A stretch of 47,487 bases of DNA from Rhizobium esperanzae (GCF_014197615.1 NZ_JACIFY010000018.1:1-47487), one strand, 5' to 3'; shown: positions 1 to 7,304, numbered from the stretch's first letter. A program made the numbers and translations. The notes: generated from the sequence alone by a model not told the origin.

Positions 1-93
1 CTCGTCGCCGCCATGCGAAAGCTAATCATCATGATCAACACTATTCTCAAAAGACAAACGCCATGGAACGAGCCCCAACAACACGGTTGCTGA
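1..93 (+). CDS. IS110-family transposase, C-terminal end only (cut by window start)
   Basis: Frame 1 is open from the window edge to a TGA at 91-93 and gives 30 residues, including LVAAMRKLIIMINTILKR and then QTPW. This is the usual C-terminus of IS110/IS116/IS902 recombinases (family pattern: LVAxMRKL...N...L followed by PW). The rest of the gene lies upstream of the window. The sequence matches a RIME-like repeat from base 90 onwards, so the element appears to end at about 89-91 and the stop codon is partly made of target DNA. The family call is from pattern recognition of a short segment; whether the full element is intact cannot be seen. Confidence 0.75.
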   Translation, partial: LVAAMRKLIIMINTILKRQTPWNEPQQHGC

Positions 94-205
94 GGCGCCC
101 CACAGGGGGCTCGAAGGACGAGGCGGGCGCGCTGGGGCCGCATGACGCAAGGCGCAACGTTGGAGCGCGTCCTTCGAGGCTCCGGCCTTCGACCTGCGCA
201 CCGCA
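90..205. repeat. RIME-like intergenic repeat, copy 1 (left end replaced by IS110 end)
   Basis: From CTGAGGCGCCCC (90) to about 205 this matches 337-450 with few differences. It contains the inverted arms CTCGAAGGACGAGG (about 110-123) and CGTCCTTCGAGG (about 169-180), so it can fold as a long hairpin. Its left terminal segment, CCTCATC in the other copy, is absent and the transposase end stands there instead. Repeats of this structure are common between genes in rhizobia (RIME type). The short ORFs that cross it are products of its GC-rich palindromes and are not credible genes. Confidence 0.75.
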
Positions 206-279
206 TGATCACGGACGTTGGAGGATGCCGGCCCAAATTAGGACAAGCGAGACGCTGGCGTCCAGGAGGTTGGCCAGCC

Positions 280-296
280 GATTGTCCGCGGACAAC
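280..296. repeat. Palindrome TTGTCCGCGGACAA, copy 1
   Basis: A perfect 14-bp palindrome at 282-295, preceded by GGTTGGCCAGCCGA. The same palindrome recurs at 681-694 after a similar GAGGTTGGCCA segment. Function unknown; it could be a protein-binding site or the debris of a further repeat family. Confidence 0.4.
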
Positions 297-329
297 TCGT
301 CCGGGATCCCCTGACCGCCCTCAAGAGAG

Positions 330-467
330 CCTCATCCTGAGGCGCCCCGCAGGGGCCTCGAAGGACGAGGCGGGCGCGCTGGCGCCGCATGGCGCAAGGT
401 GCAACGTTGGAGCGCGTCCTTCGAGGCTCCGGCCTTCGGCTTGCGCACCTCAGGAGATGTGGAGGAT
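330..467. repeat. RIME-like intergenic repeat, copy 2 (complete)
   Basis: The element starts with CCTCATCCTGAGG (330-342) and ends with CCTCAGGAGATGTGGAGG (about 447-464), which reads as a degenerate inverted copy of the start. Internal arms CTCGAAGGACGAGG and CGTCCTTCGAGG repeat those of copy 1. It therefore looks like a full mosaic element with terminal inverted repeats, usable as the reference for the interrupted copy at 90-205. No protein-coding content is supported here. Confidence 0.75.
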
Positions 468-679
468 GCCGCTTTCAATAGGAAGCCTCAGAGAATCACG
501 CCCCTCGATAAGAGCGTCGGGAGTCTGAACCTCGACGCCCAATGCTACAGGTTATGCTTCGACCATCGATGTCGAGGCCACCCCCAAAGGGAGCCTCCGG
601 GGCGAAGCGGCGAGCCAGAGGTTGGCCATGGCAAAGGCGTGGCCAGCTCGCTTTAGGAATGAGCGGCAGCGCAGCGCAG

Positions 680-695
680 GTTGTCCGCGGACAAC
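680..695. repeat. Palindrome GTTGTCCGCGGACAAC, copy 2
   Basis: A perfect 16-bp palindrome sharing 14 bp with the copy at 282-295. Both lie in the non-coding stretch between the IS110 end and the small RNA. The surrounding 470-800 region shows no convincing gene: the overlapping short ORFs have no ribosome binding site and an arginine/alanine-rich composition typical of GC-rich shadows. Confidence 0.4.
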
Positions 696-780
696 GCCGC
701 GCCGAGCTCGGTTGCGAGCAATAGTCGAGGCTCTTGTCCGCCCCTCTTCAGCATCGCCCGCATGCGGCCAAACCGCCGAG

Positions 781-808
781 CTTGAATTTGCCGCATTGCA
801 GCACTACC
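781..808 (+). promoter_or_regulatory. Candidate sigma-70-type promoter of the small RNA
   Basis: CTTGAA (781-786) and CTACCT (803-808), spaced by 16 bases, fit the rhizobial housekeeping pattern CTTGAC-N17-CTATAT loosely. The predicted start at about 814-816 coincides with the first base of hairpin 1 of the small RNA. The -10 match is weak, so this is a suggestion supported mainly by position. Confidence 0.35.
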
Positions 809-814
809 TGATGA

Positions 815-933
815 CGGACCGAAGCGCTTAACCCCTCCAAGCCGCCTCGGTCCGACGGACAGCATCCTCCTCCCAGGCTGTCGGTCACTATCGAAGCCCG
901 GCGCTCCTCTCCCGCGCCGGGCTTTCGTTATTT
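815..933 (+). ncRNA. Three-hairpin trans-acting sRNA with anti-Shine-Dalgarno loops, alpha-r14-like
   Basis: Three consecutive hairpins are visible. Hairpin 1 pairs GGACCGA (816-822) with TCGGTCC (847-853) and its loop holds CCCCTCC. Hairpin 2 pairs GACAGC (858-863) with GCTGTC (877-882) around the loop ATCCTCCTCCCAG. Hairpin 3 is a perfect 10-bp terminator stem, AGCCCGGCGC (895-904) with GCGCCGGGCT (914-923), loop TCCTCTCCC, then TTCGTTATTT. Loops rich in CCUCCUCCC that can pair with Shine-Dalgarno sequences are the hallmark of rhizobial alpha-r14 sRNAs (NfeR1/Smr14C type), which are about this long. The structure is seen; family membership is inferred from architecture and the aSD motif. 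Confidence 0.7.
895..933 (+). terminator. Rho-independent terminator of the sRNA
   Basis: A perfect 10-bp GC-rich stem (895-904 / 914-923) with a 9-base loop is followed by a T-rich tail at 922-933. It is the 3' hairpin of the small RNA. The 235 bases between it and the next stop codon at 1171 hold no recognisable gene. Confidence 0.75.
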
Positions 934-1170
934 CGGGGAGCCGCCATCATCCCGAAACGGGCGATGCTCTCTCGATAACGCCGGACCGGGATCGACATGC
1001 TGAGCGTCTTCGCCATGCCGCCTGCATGGATCTTTAGCGACGCCGTCACCCGCTGACCTGTGACCAACTGATTGTGCCGACCGAAGGGCAGGAGGCATAG
1101 CGATCGATGGCGTAGCGCTGCATCGCTCTCGCTCCCCTCGAGATGGAGCGATCACCCGCCTGGTCAGTGT

Positions 1171-2064
1171 TCAGGCGTCGTCGTAGCAGAGCGCCCACTG
1201 GTCGCCGATATACCAGCAACGCCCGATCCGCGGCTCCGCCTTCCAGAGCAGGCTTTTGACGAACTCGATACCGCCGCGCTTGAACGCGGCCGTCAGCTTC
1301 TCCACCTCGTTCTCGTCGATCGCCAATCCGCCTTCGGCGCAGACGAAATAAGCATTGCCGATCCAACGCGCCGCGAATCCGGTCGCGCCGCGCTCGATAC
1401 GAAGGGCCGCACCATGGGACGCATGACGACCGCCATTCGATGGCCGGCCCTGCCGCGGCACGCCGAGCGGCAACACCAGGCGACCTCCGGGGCGCAGCCT
1501 TTCGATCCACGGCGCCGCCGGACGCCCGACGGCGAAATTCACGTAGATCGCATCCACCTCTTGCTGCGGCCATTGATTGCCGTCGGCGGCGATGACGCTG
1601 ACATTGGCTCGGTCGGCAAGCGCTGCTTGAGCGTGGCCGGCCAGATCCGGATCCATCTCGACGGCATAGACATGACCGGCGGCGCCGACCAGCTCCGCAA
1701 GAATGGCGCTATAATAGCCGGTGCCGGCGCCGATATGGGCAATGCGATCGCCGATCTGTACGTCCAGTTCCGTCAGAAGGCGGGCGTGCAGCGACGGACT
1801 GCCATTGTTGACGCCCTTGTCGGGCTGCAAGGCAAACAGCACATCCTGATAGGCCAGAACCGGATCGGTGGAGAGCAGGGGGCGATATCCGCTGCCCGGA
1901 CTGGCGATCTGCCATGGCGGCGCGCCGAGGAATTTTTCGCGGGCGACGACGGCAAAGGCAGCTTCGATCCGCGGGTTCGTCGTTGCCGCGATTGCCGCCA
2001 CCTGATGGGCGTAAGCGCGGCGGATCAACGCAAGTTCCTCGGCGGTGAACATAACATCGGGCAT
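1171..2064 (-). CDS. Protein-L-isoaspartate O-methyltransferase family protein
   Basis: This 297-residue protein has the PIMT fold. After an N-terminal helical part it shows the S-adenosylmethionine-binding motif HIGAGTGYYSA (residues 110-120), then the acidic ribose-binding strand AVEMDPDLAGHA and the late strand LRPGGRLVLPLG. Family members methylate L-isoaspartyl residues in damaged proteins in the cytosol. The segment before motif I reads NNGSPSLHARLL, where classical Pcm has a SQPY-type substrate loop, so the substrate may differ. I chose the ATG at 2064 because GGAG lies 9 bases upstream; an ATG further upstream at 2151 would add an arginine-rich, poorly supported 29-residue tail. It stands alone on the minus strand; 2065-2355 shows no gene. 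Confidence 0.8.
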   Translation of the reverse strand: MPDVMFTAEELALIRRAYAHQVAAIAATTNPRIEAAFAVVAREKFLGAPPWQIASPGSGYRPLLSTDPVLAYQDVLFALQPDKGVNNGSPSLHARLLTELDVQIGDRIAHIGAGTGYYSAILAELVGAAGHVYAVEMDPDLAGHAQAALADRANVSVIAADGNQWPQQEVDAIYVNFAVGRPAAPWIERLRPGGRLVLPLGVPRQGRPSNGGRHASHGAALRIERGATGFAARWIGNAYFVCAEGGLAIDENEVEKLTAAFKRGGIEFVKSLLWKAEPRIGRCWYIGDQWALCYDDA

Positions 2065-2355
2065 GGCTATCTCCGGATATGGCTTCGATCTGCGCCGTTT
2101 CCTGCGCCTTTGCGTCTGCGGAACCATCAATCGACACCAGATGACGATCAATCGGCATGGACAATGGCCTCAGACGGACGGAACCCGTGGCGGAAGTTAA
2201 GGACGATTTCTCTTCCATTGCAGAAAACTACGCTTTTGCGTCATAGGCTTAATATAGCGAGAGCTACAAAACGAACCCGTCACGGCATATCGCTGACCGC
2301 GAGCAGGCGGCACGCGACCGCCGCGTCAATATCCTCCGCTAACGCCGTCAGCGCC

Positions 2356-2865
2356 TCAGGCGTGAGGCGTCGCGTGATGCCGGCCGTTCAGGCTGAAACG
2401 TTTCTTGATCCTGTCGACCGGCGTCCCGTCCTGGAGCGGAACCTGGAGCAGCCTGTCATAGGTCTCAAAGCCCATCTTCGCGTAGTAACCAAGTCCGCTG
2501 ACATTGTCGGCGCGGATGGTCGCATTGATGAATTCGAGCCCAAGCTCCGTCGCCGCCGCCCTTGTCGCAGGAAAAAGCGCGCTGCCGACACCTGCGGTCT
2601 TCGGATTCACTCGGGCGAAGGTCGCAATGTCGGCGACACCTTTTGGCGGGTCGCCGTATAGGCTCAGCGATTGAAAGCCGACCAGCGACTGACCGTGCTC
2701 GGCAACATGGCAGACGAGAGGAAACTCGCCATCGATGAACCAATCGGCAAACTCGGCGGCCGAAAGTAGGGTCTCGAGAGCTGTCGTTCCGCCGGCTCGG
2801 ATGATCTCGTTCAGCAGAGCGCTCAGCTCCCCGGCGTCGGAGGAAACGGCTTTTCGGATATGCAT
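2356..2865 (-). CDS. GNAT family N-acetyltransferase
   Basis: A 169-residue protein beginning MHIRKAVSSDAGEL, the typical GNAT beta1-alpha1 start. Motif A (acetyl-CoA pyrophosphate binding) is ATFARVNPKTAGVGSALF (81-98), and the C-terminal part contains the NVSGLGYYAKMGFE motif B, in which Asn and the aromatic residues cap the cofactor site. It should transfer an acetyl group from acetyl-CoA to a small-molecule or peptide amine in the cytosol; the substrate cannot be deduced. The gene is separated by about 290 bases from the methyltransferase gene on the same strand, so co-transcription is possible but not evident. Divergent to the RtcB gene, with 196 bases between them. Confidence 0.85.
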   Translation of the reverse strand: MHIRKAVSSDAGELSALLNEIIRAGGTTALETLLSAAEFADWFIDGEFPLVCHVAEHGQSLVGFQSLSLYGDPPKGVADIATFARVNPKTAGVGSALFPATRAAATELGLEFINATIRADNVSGLGYYAKMGFETYDRLLQVPLQDGTPVDRIKKRFSLNGRHHATPHA

Positions 2866-3061
2866 ATCTTGGCTACCTCATCTTCACCAACAACCTATCG
2901 GCGAGATTCGGAGAATACAAGTCGGCCACTGGGTAGCCACTGTCCATCTTTACCCGCCGCAACTTCGCACTCCGGCATTGAATTTTCCGCCGCTCCATGT
3001 CATACGCGCGGGCACTCCGTATTGCCGCGGCTGCTGAACCCAGGCACTCACGGAGAACAAC

Positions 3062-4504
3062 ATGAACGCGCCATCATTTGTCGGTCGCACCAGCAACATT
3101 GCGGGGCATGCCATCAGATCAGTCGTAGCCCGCGACGAGCCGGAACAGAGTTATACGCACTCACTTGCGGATCTTGCGAACGCTTTGCCGACGCCGGAGG
3201 CAATGGCTGAGAAGAAGGCCTCGCTTCGGGCTATCGCAACGACCCCTGACTTTCATCCCGGCAAACCGGTTCCCGTCGGCGTCGTCGCAGACGTCGAAGG
3301 CGCGGTTCTTCCGCACATGATCGGATCTGACATCGGCTGCGGGATGCGCATGATCGTCCTCGACAATGTCACATCCGAGCAATTGTCGACGCCGGTGCTC
3401 GATCGTCATCTTCGCCATGTGTTCTTCCAAGGCGGCCGCGACATTGCGCTGACGGGATTGGATCGGCATGCGATCCTGCGCGAGGGGCTGCCTGGTCTCT
3501 TTGACAGCCTGCAACGGAAGAGCGCCGGCCTGCTTTCCAAGCTGGATCTTTCGCGCGCATGGGCCGATCTTGAACGCCATTCGGACAGCGGTGTTTTCGC
3601 CTGTGACGATATTGATGTCGATTTTGCGGATTATGCTCAAATCGATAGCGATCACCGTCGTGATGCGATTCTCGGTACGATCGGCGGCGGAAATCACTTC
3701 GTCGAACTCGGTCATGTCGATGAAGTCGCAGATGGCACCTTCGCGAGAGCCGCGGGCCTGAAGCCGGGCTCTGTCGTCCTTGTCGTCCACTCCGGTTCCC
3801 TTGATTTTGGACAGCGGGTGGGCACGGCAACCAGAGACAGACTGAAATCTGACTTCAAACCCGGTGAGGATTGGCGGGTGCTCTCCAGGGAGATGCGACC
3901 GGATCTCTACAAGAGATACATGAACGGTCATGCGAACGCGGTGAACGCGGCATTCGCCAACCGTTTCTTCATCGGACTGGCAGCCATCGAGGCTGTGGCC
4001 AGAACGCTTGGACAAGAGATTGAACACCACCTCGTCTATGACGCTCCGCACAACACGGTTTGGGAGAGTGGAAACGTCGTGCGCCATCGAAAAGGCGCCT
4101 GTCCGGCGAGAGGTGTCGGCGCCCTTGGTGCCGGACCCTACCACTGGTTGGGCGAACCGGTCATCCTGCCTGGATCGATGGGTGACGGCACATGGCTGCT
4201 CGCCGGATGCGGATCGACCGATTTTCTGGAGTCGTCCGCACACGGGGCGGGGCGTAAGCTCTCGCGGCAGGAGGCACGCTCGCGAGGGAACATCGCCAAT
4301 GCGCTGCGCGTCATCGGCCCGGTCGATCCGCAAAGTCCTTCATTGCAGGGGCGGCAGGATATCCTGGCCGAGATTCATGCGCGTCTCAAGGAGGAAGCGC
4401 CGACCGCCTATAAGCCCATCGATAGTGTCGTTGAGCCCATGGTCGACGCCGCCATGGTCACCAAGGTTGCGAAGATCACGTCGCTGGTGACGGTGAAGGG
4501 GTGA
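3062..4504 (+). CDS. rtcB: RtcB-family RNA ligase
   Basis: The 480-residue product carries the RtcB signature set: IGSDIGCGM (87-95; D90 and C93 are expected metal ligands), GGGNHFVELG (208-217), VVHSGSLDFG (241-250), the DAPHN segment (327-331) and RHRKGACPARG (341-351), in which H342 is the predicted guanylated histidine. RtcB joins RNA 2',3'-cyclic-phosphate or 3'-phosphate ends to 5'-OH ends using GTP and Mn2+, in tRNA repair or splicing. CGGAGAA is 6 bases upstream of the ATG, which supports the start. No archease, RtcA cyclase or RtcR regulator gene lies next to it. It ends 16 bases from the convergent NAD-kinase-like gene, with no terminator hairpin visible between them. Confidence 0.9.
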   Translation: MNAPSFVGRTSNIAGHAIRSVVARDEPEQSYTHSLADLANALPTPEAMAEKKASLRAIATTPDFHPGKPVPVGVVADVEGAVLPHMIGSDIGCGMRMIVLDNVTSEQLSTPVLDRHLRHVFFQGGRDIALTGLDRHAILREGLPGLFDSLQRKSAGLLSKLDLSRAWADLERHSDSGVFACDDIDVDFADYAQIDSDHRRDAILGTIGGGNHFVELGHVDEVADGTFARAAGLKPGSVVLVVHSGSLDFGQRVGTATRDRLKSDFKPGEDWRVLSREMRPDLYKRYMNGHANAVNAAFANRFFIGLAAIEAVARTLGQEIEHHLVYDAPHNTVWESGNVVRHRKGACPARGVGALGAGPYHWLGEPVILPGSMGDGTWLLAGCGSTDFLESSAHGAGRKLSRQEARSRGNIANALRVIGPVDPQSPSLQGRQDILAEIHARLKEEAPTAYKPIDSVVEPMVDAAMVTKVAKITSLVTVKG

Positions 4505-4520
4505 TGGATAAACCGCATCC

Positions 4521-5459
4521 TCACACCACCAACATCCCCTGCCGCTCGGCCAGCGTCACCTCCGCCCGTGTCCCGGCGTTGAACTCCAGGAAATCCGCCT
4601 CGATGCCGTCGCTGAAGATCACGCCGTGTTCCGGCATTTCGGAGACGATGGTGAGCGGCTGGTCCTCTGAGACCAGACCGGCGACGATGGTGGTGCCGGT
4701 GGTGCGGCTCGGGAAGGGTTCGCGCACGAAGTAGCGCAGATAATCCGCGTCCCAGGCGAAGGACATGTCGATCGTCCTGTCGGCGGGTTCGAGGCCGAGC
4801 GCGCTTGCGGCTCCGAGCCAGCCGGAATAGAGGCTCTTCAGCCAGCCGGTCGAGCCCATGCCCGTCGAGACGATGATGCCGCTCGAGGACTGGCGCTCCT
4901 CGCGCTCTTCGGCCTGCAGGATATAGCGAGCCGAAACATGGCTTTTCGGGCCGATGAAGAGGTCGTTGACCGCGTGAATGACGGCGCCGGTGTTGAGCGT
5001 CGCCTTGGCCATGCTGACATGTTTGATCGGCCGTTTGTTTTTCAGCGCCTCGCCGATCACTCTCGGAAGGCTCTTCGGGTCGAAGGGCAGCAGCAGTCCG
5101 TCCCAGCGTTTGGGATCGGGGTTGACGCCGAGAACCGGCTGCCCGTCGAGATATTTGAGCGTATTGGCGACCAGCCCGTCCTGGCCGAGCACGACGACGA
5201 CATCGTCGGGGCCGAAGACGAAGCTCGCGAGGTAGCGGCGGTCGAGACGCTGGACGCGGGCGACGGCACGCAGGCTTGCTTCCACCTCGATGATAACAGT
5301 TTCGTATCGCTTCTTCTCGGCGAGGTAGTCGCTGAAGTCGGCGCCGAGATGCTCGACATAGAACTGCGCCTGCTGCACCGTGTTGTAGCGGGCGATGAGT
5401 TCGTCGAGCCGGGTCGGCCTGACGACCAGGATGACCTTGCGTTCGTCAGTGGCCGGCAC
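4521..5459 (-). CDS. NAD kinase-like protein (often annotated as sugar kinase)
   Basis: A 312-residue protein related to ATP-NAD kinases. The diphosphate-binding GGDG motif appears as VLGQDGLVANT (90-100), with D94 as the catalytic aspartate equivalent. Further on come VLGVNPDP, an ND pair in HAVNDLFIG where NAD kinases have NE, and STGMGSTGW, equivalent to the STPTGSTAY segment. The fold is therefore NadK-like, but the GGDG first glycine is replaced by Gln and the protein is divergent, so its substrate is uncertain. It overlaps the SPFH gene by 14 bases and is certainly co-transcribed with it. The divergent NrtR-like regulator, a family that senses NAD-pathway metabolites, supports a role linked to NAD(P). 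Confidence 0.8.
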   Translation of the reverse strand: MPATDERKVILVVRPTRLDELIARYNTVQQAQFYVEHLGADFSDYLAEKKRYETVIIEVEASLRAVARVQRLDRRYLASFVFGPDDVVVVLGQDGLVANTLKYLDGQPVLGVNPDPKRWDGLLLPFDPKSLPRVIGEALKNKRPIKHVSMAKATLNTGAVIHAVNDLFIGPKSHVSARYILQAEEREERQSSSGIIVSTGMGSTGWLKSLYSGWLGAASALGLEPADRTIDMSFAWDADYLRYFVREPFPSRTTGTTIVAGLVSEDQPLTIVSEMPEHGVIFSDGIEADFLEFNAGTRAEVTLAERQGMLVV

Positions 5460-6480
5460 GGTCCTTGCCCTCCTGCGGCTGCAAGATCTCCCTGAGAAGA
5501 TCGGGCGAGACGTTCAGCTGGCCGATCTTCGTCGCATTGTCGGCGAGGTCGCGGAAGGCGAGCGCCATGAGCTGGCCCGGCTGCATGCCGACCGAGGCAA
5601 GCGCCTGCAGCACTTTCGGATCGGCCTCTTCGAAGGATTTCATCATCGCCGTCATCGCATAGGCCTGGGCGTCGGCCTCGGCCCGCGCATTGGTCGCCGC
5701 CAGCATCACCAGGTCGCGGTTCTGCTCTTCGAGCGCGATCTTGCCGGCCATTTCTTCGCGGCGGATCTGCAGCTGCCGTTCCTGTACGGCGCGTTCGGCC
5801 TCCATCTGGGCTTCGCGCACCTGCCGCCTCTTGTTCTCAAGGGTGATCTCGGTGGCGATCTCGTTTTCCTTGATCGTCCGCTCCTGTTCGATCGCGGCAT
5901 TGCGGCGGCTGTAGATGGCTTCGTCGGCCTGGCGCAGCAGCGCTTCGCGGGCATGCGCTTCCAGCGCCTTTGATGTCTCGGCCTTCGGCATGACGGCGAG
6001 CAGCGACAGGCCGAGGATTTCGAGGCCGAGCGCTTCGATCGTCGGATGCTTCTTCAGCGCCTCCGCGACACCGGCGACAAGCGCCTCGCCTGAAGCAAGG
6101 ACCTGCTTGAGCGACAGCGTCTGCACCTCGGCCCGCATCGCCACCTGGACGCGGTCGATCACCCGGGTCGAAAGCTTCTGCGGATCTTCCGAGACATAGT
6201 GGCCCTTGCGGTCGAGCGTGAAATTCAAGAGTGCCGCCGTGCGGCGCGGTTCGGCGATGCGGTAAGTGATCTGGCCCTGCACCGTCACTTCCTGGAAGTC
6301 GGATGTCACCAGGGGAAAAATGAAAGGATCGTTGACGCTCGCCGTCGGCACCAGCACGAGGGAACTCGAAGGCGAAAAATGCCAGAAGGCAAGGCCGGCG
6401 CCCTCGCGCACGGCATTGCCGTTTTGATATTGGATGACGTATTGCGTGGGTTCCGTCTTGATGAAGCGCAGTCCGAACAT
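5446..6480 (-). CDS. SPFH/Band 7 domain protein
   Basis: The 344-residue protein starts MFGLRFIKTEPTQYVIQY and has an SPFH domain over about residues 1-190 (beta-rich part up to TYRIAEP, then RVQVAMRAEVQTLSL). A long charged coiled coil follows (about 195-290, rich in Glu/Arg repeats such as NEIATEITLENKRRQ), then a C-terminal AMALAF-type helix. SPFH proteins form oligomeric membrane-associated scaffolds; no clear transmembrane helix is present here, so it may attach peripherally or act in the cytosol. The ATG at 6480 is preceded by AGGAAA at 9 bases; an upstream ATG at 6537 would overlap the operator and is less likely. First gene of a two-gene operon with the NAD-kinase-like gene, under the palindrome at 6540-6584. 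Confidence 0.85.
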   Translation of the reverse strand: MFGLRFIKTEPTQYVIQYQNGNAVREGAGLAFWHFSPSSSLVLVPTASVNDPFIFPLVTSDFQEVTVQGQITYRIAEPRRTAALLNFTLDRKGHYVSEDPQKLSTRVIDRVQVAMRAEVQTLSLKQVLASGEALVAGVAEALKKHPTIEALGLEILGLSLLAVMPKAETSKALEAHAREALLRQADEAIYSRRNAAIEQERTIKENEIATEITLENKRRQVREAQMEAERAVQERQLQIRREEMAGKIALEEQNRDLVMLAATNARAEADAQAYAMTAMMKSFEEADPKVLQALASVGMQPGQLMALAFRDLADNATKIGQLNVSPDLLREILQPQEGKDRAGH

Positions 6481-6539
6481 GTCCGCTTTCCTGTTGCTGG
6501 CGCGAGCCCCTCGCTCGTGTTGAAAGGCAGATGACACGA

Positions 6540-6584
6540 CTTAGTGATAAATGTCAACTAACTTAGTTGAAGATTTACACTAAG
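6540..6584. promoter_or_regulatory. 45-bp imperfect palindrome, candidate operator of the NrtR-like regulator
   Basis: CTTAGTG (6540-6546) and CACTAAG (6578-6584) are perfect outer arms, CAACTAA (6555-6561) and TTAGTTG (6563-6569) are perfect inner arms, and the centre is C6562. The intervening 8 bases also match largely. The site sits between the divergent SPFH and NrtR-like start codons (6480 and 6609), ideally placed to control both. TTAGTG-type half sites repeated this way suggest two dimers. Binding by the neighbouring regulator is inferred. Confidence 0.6.
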
Positions 6585-6608
6585 ACTGGCGCGTGGTATC
6601 TTCCCATC

Positions 6609-7304
6609 ATGACCACACACGACAACGACGCCTACAAACCGATCGCAACGGTCGATCTCGCCATCTTCTCACTGTCGCCGGAAGGACTCGCCGTGCTTCT
6701 GGTCCGGCGGGCAGGCGCTCCCTTTTCCGGTGACTGGGCGCTGCCCGGCGGCTGGATCCATATTGACGAGGATGCGGATCTGCAGGCCGCGGCTCGCCGA
6801 GTGCTGAAGGAAAAGACCGGCGTCGAAACGCCCTATCTCGAACAGCTGCAAACGACGGGAAGCGCTGGCCGGGACCCGAGGGGCTGGAGCATCAGCATCG
6901 TCTATATCGCGCTGCTTTCGGCCGATGATGTCGCGCAGCGGCAAGACGCGATGGCCGGGCAGGCCGAATGGCGCGCCATCGAGGGCGAGGGCGTCGGCTT
7001 GTCCCTTGCTTTCGACCACGCATCCCTGCTCAGGGAAGCGCTCGGCCGCATCCGGAGCAAGGTCGAATATACAAACCTGCCCGGTCATCTGCTGCCGGCC
7101 CGCTTTACATTGAGCGAACTGCAATCGGTCTACGAAAGCCTTCTCGGCCGCAAGCTCGACAAATCGGCCTTTCGAAAGCGCATGGCGGAAGCCGATTTCC
7201 TGGAGCCGGTCGAAGGCGAAATGCGCCGGGCGAGCAATCGGCCCGCCCAGATGTTTCGCTTGAAGGACGCCCAGTCCCTGGTGCTTTTCGACCGGAGAAT
7301 TTAA
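6609..7304 (+). CDS. NrtR-like transcriptional regulator (degenerate Nudix domain plus winged helix)
   Basis: This 231-residue protein has a Nudix-fold domain (about 12-140) with a damaged Nudix box. After GGWIHIDE there are two extra residues, and the REUXEEXGU part reads RVLKEKTGV, so two catalytic acidic residues are missing. The C-terminal part (about 150-225), FTLSELQSVYESLLGRKLDK..FRKRM, is the winged-helix domain found in NrtR regulators. NrtR proteins use the inactive Nudix domain to sense ADP-ribose-type NAD metabolites and repress NAD-related genes. The divergent NAD-kinase-like/SPFH operon and the palindrome in between fit that role. Start: ATG at 6609; the upstream in-frame ATG at 6567 lies inside the palindrome and lacks a ribosome binding site. 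Confidence 0.85.
   Translation: MTTHDNDAYKPIATVDLAIFSLSPEGLAVLLVRRAGAPFSGDWALPGGWIHIDEDADLQAAARRVLKEKTGVETPYLEQLQTTGSAGRDPRGWSISIVYIALLSADDVAQRQDAMAGQAEWRAIEGEGVGLSLAFDHASLLREALGRIRSKVEYTNLPGHLLPARFTLSELQSVYESLLGRKLDKSAFRKRMAEADFLEPVEGEMRRASNRPAQMFRLKDAQSLVLFDRRI

Noticed and set aside
330..467. Possible CRISPR-like direct repeats in the first kilobase
   Set aside because: Only two long copies with internal palindromes and no regular spacers; this is a RIME-type repeat, not a CRISPR array.
1072..2661. A 529-codon ORF on the plus strand
   Set aside because: It runs antisense through the methyltransferase and part of the acetyltransferase genes, has no recognisable motif, and shows the composition of a GC-rich shadow frame.
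3161..4333. A 390-codon ORF on the minus strand
   Set aside because: It is antisense to the RtcB gene, whose motifs are unambiguous; no ribosome binding site or family pattern.
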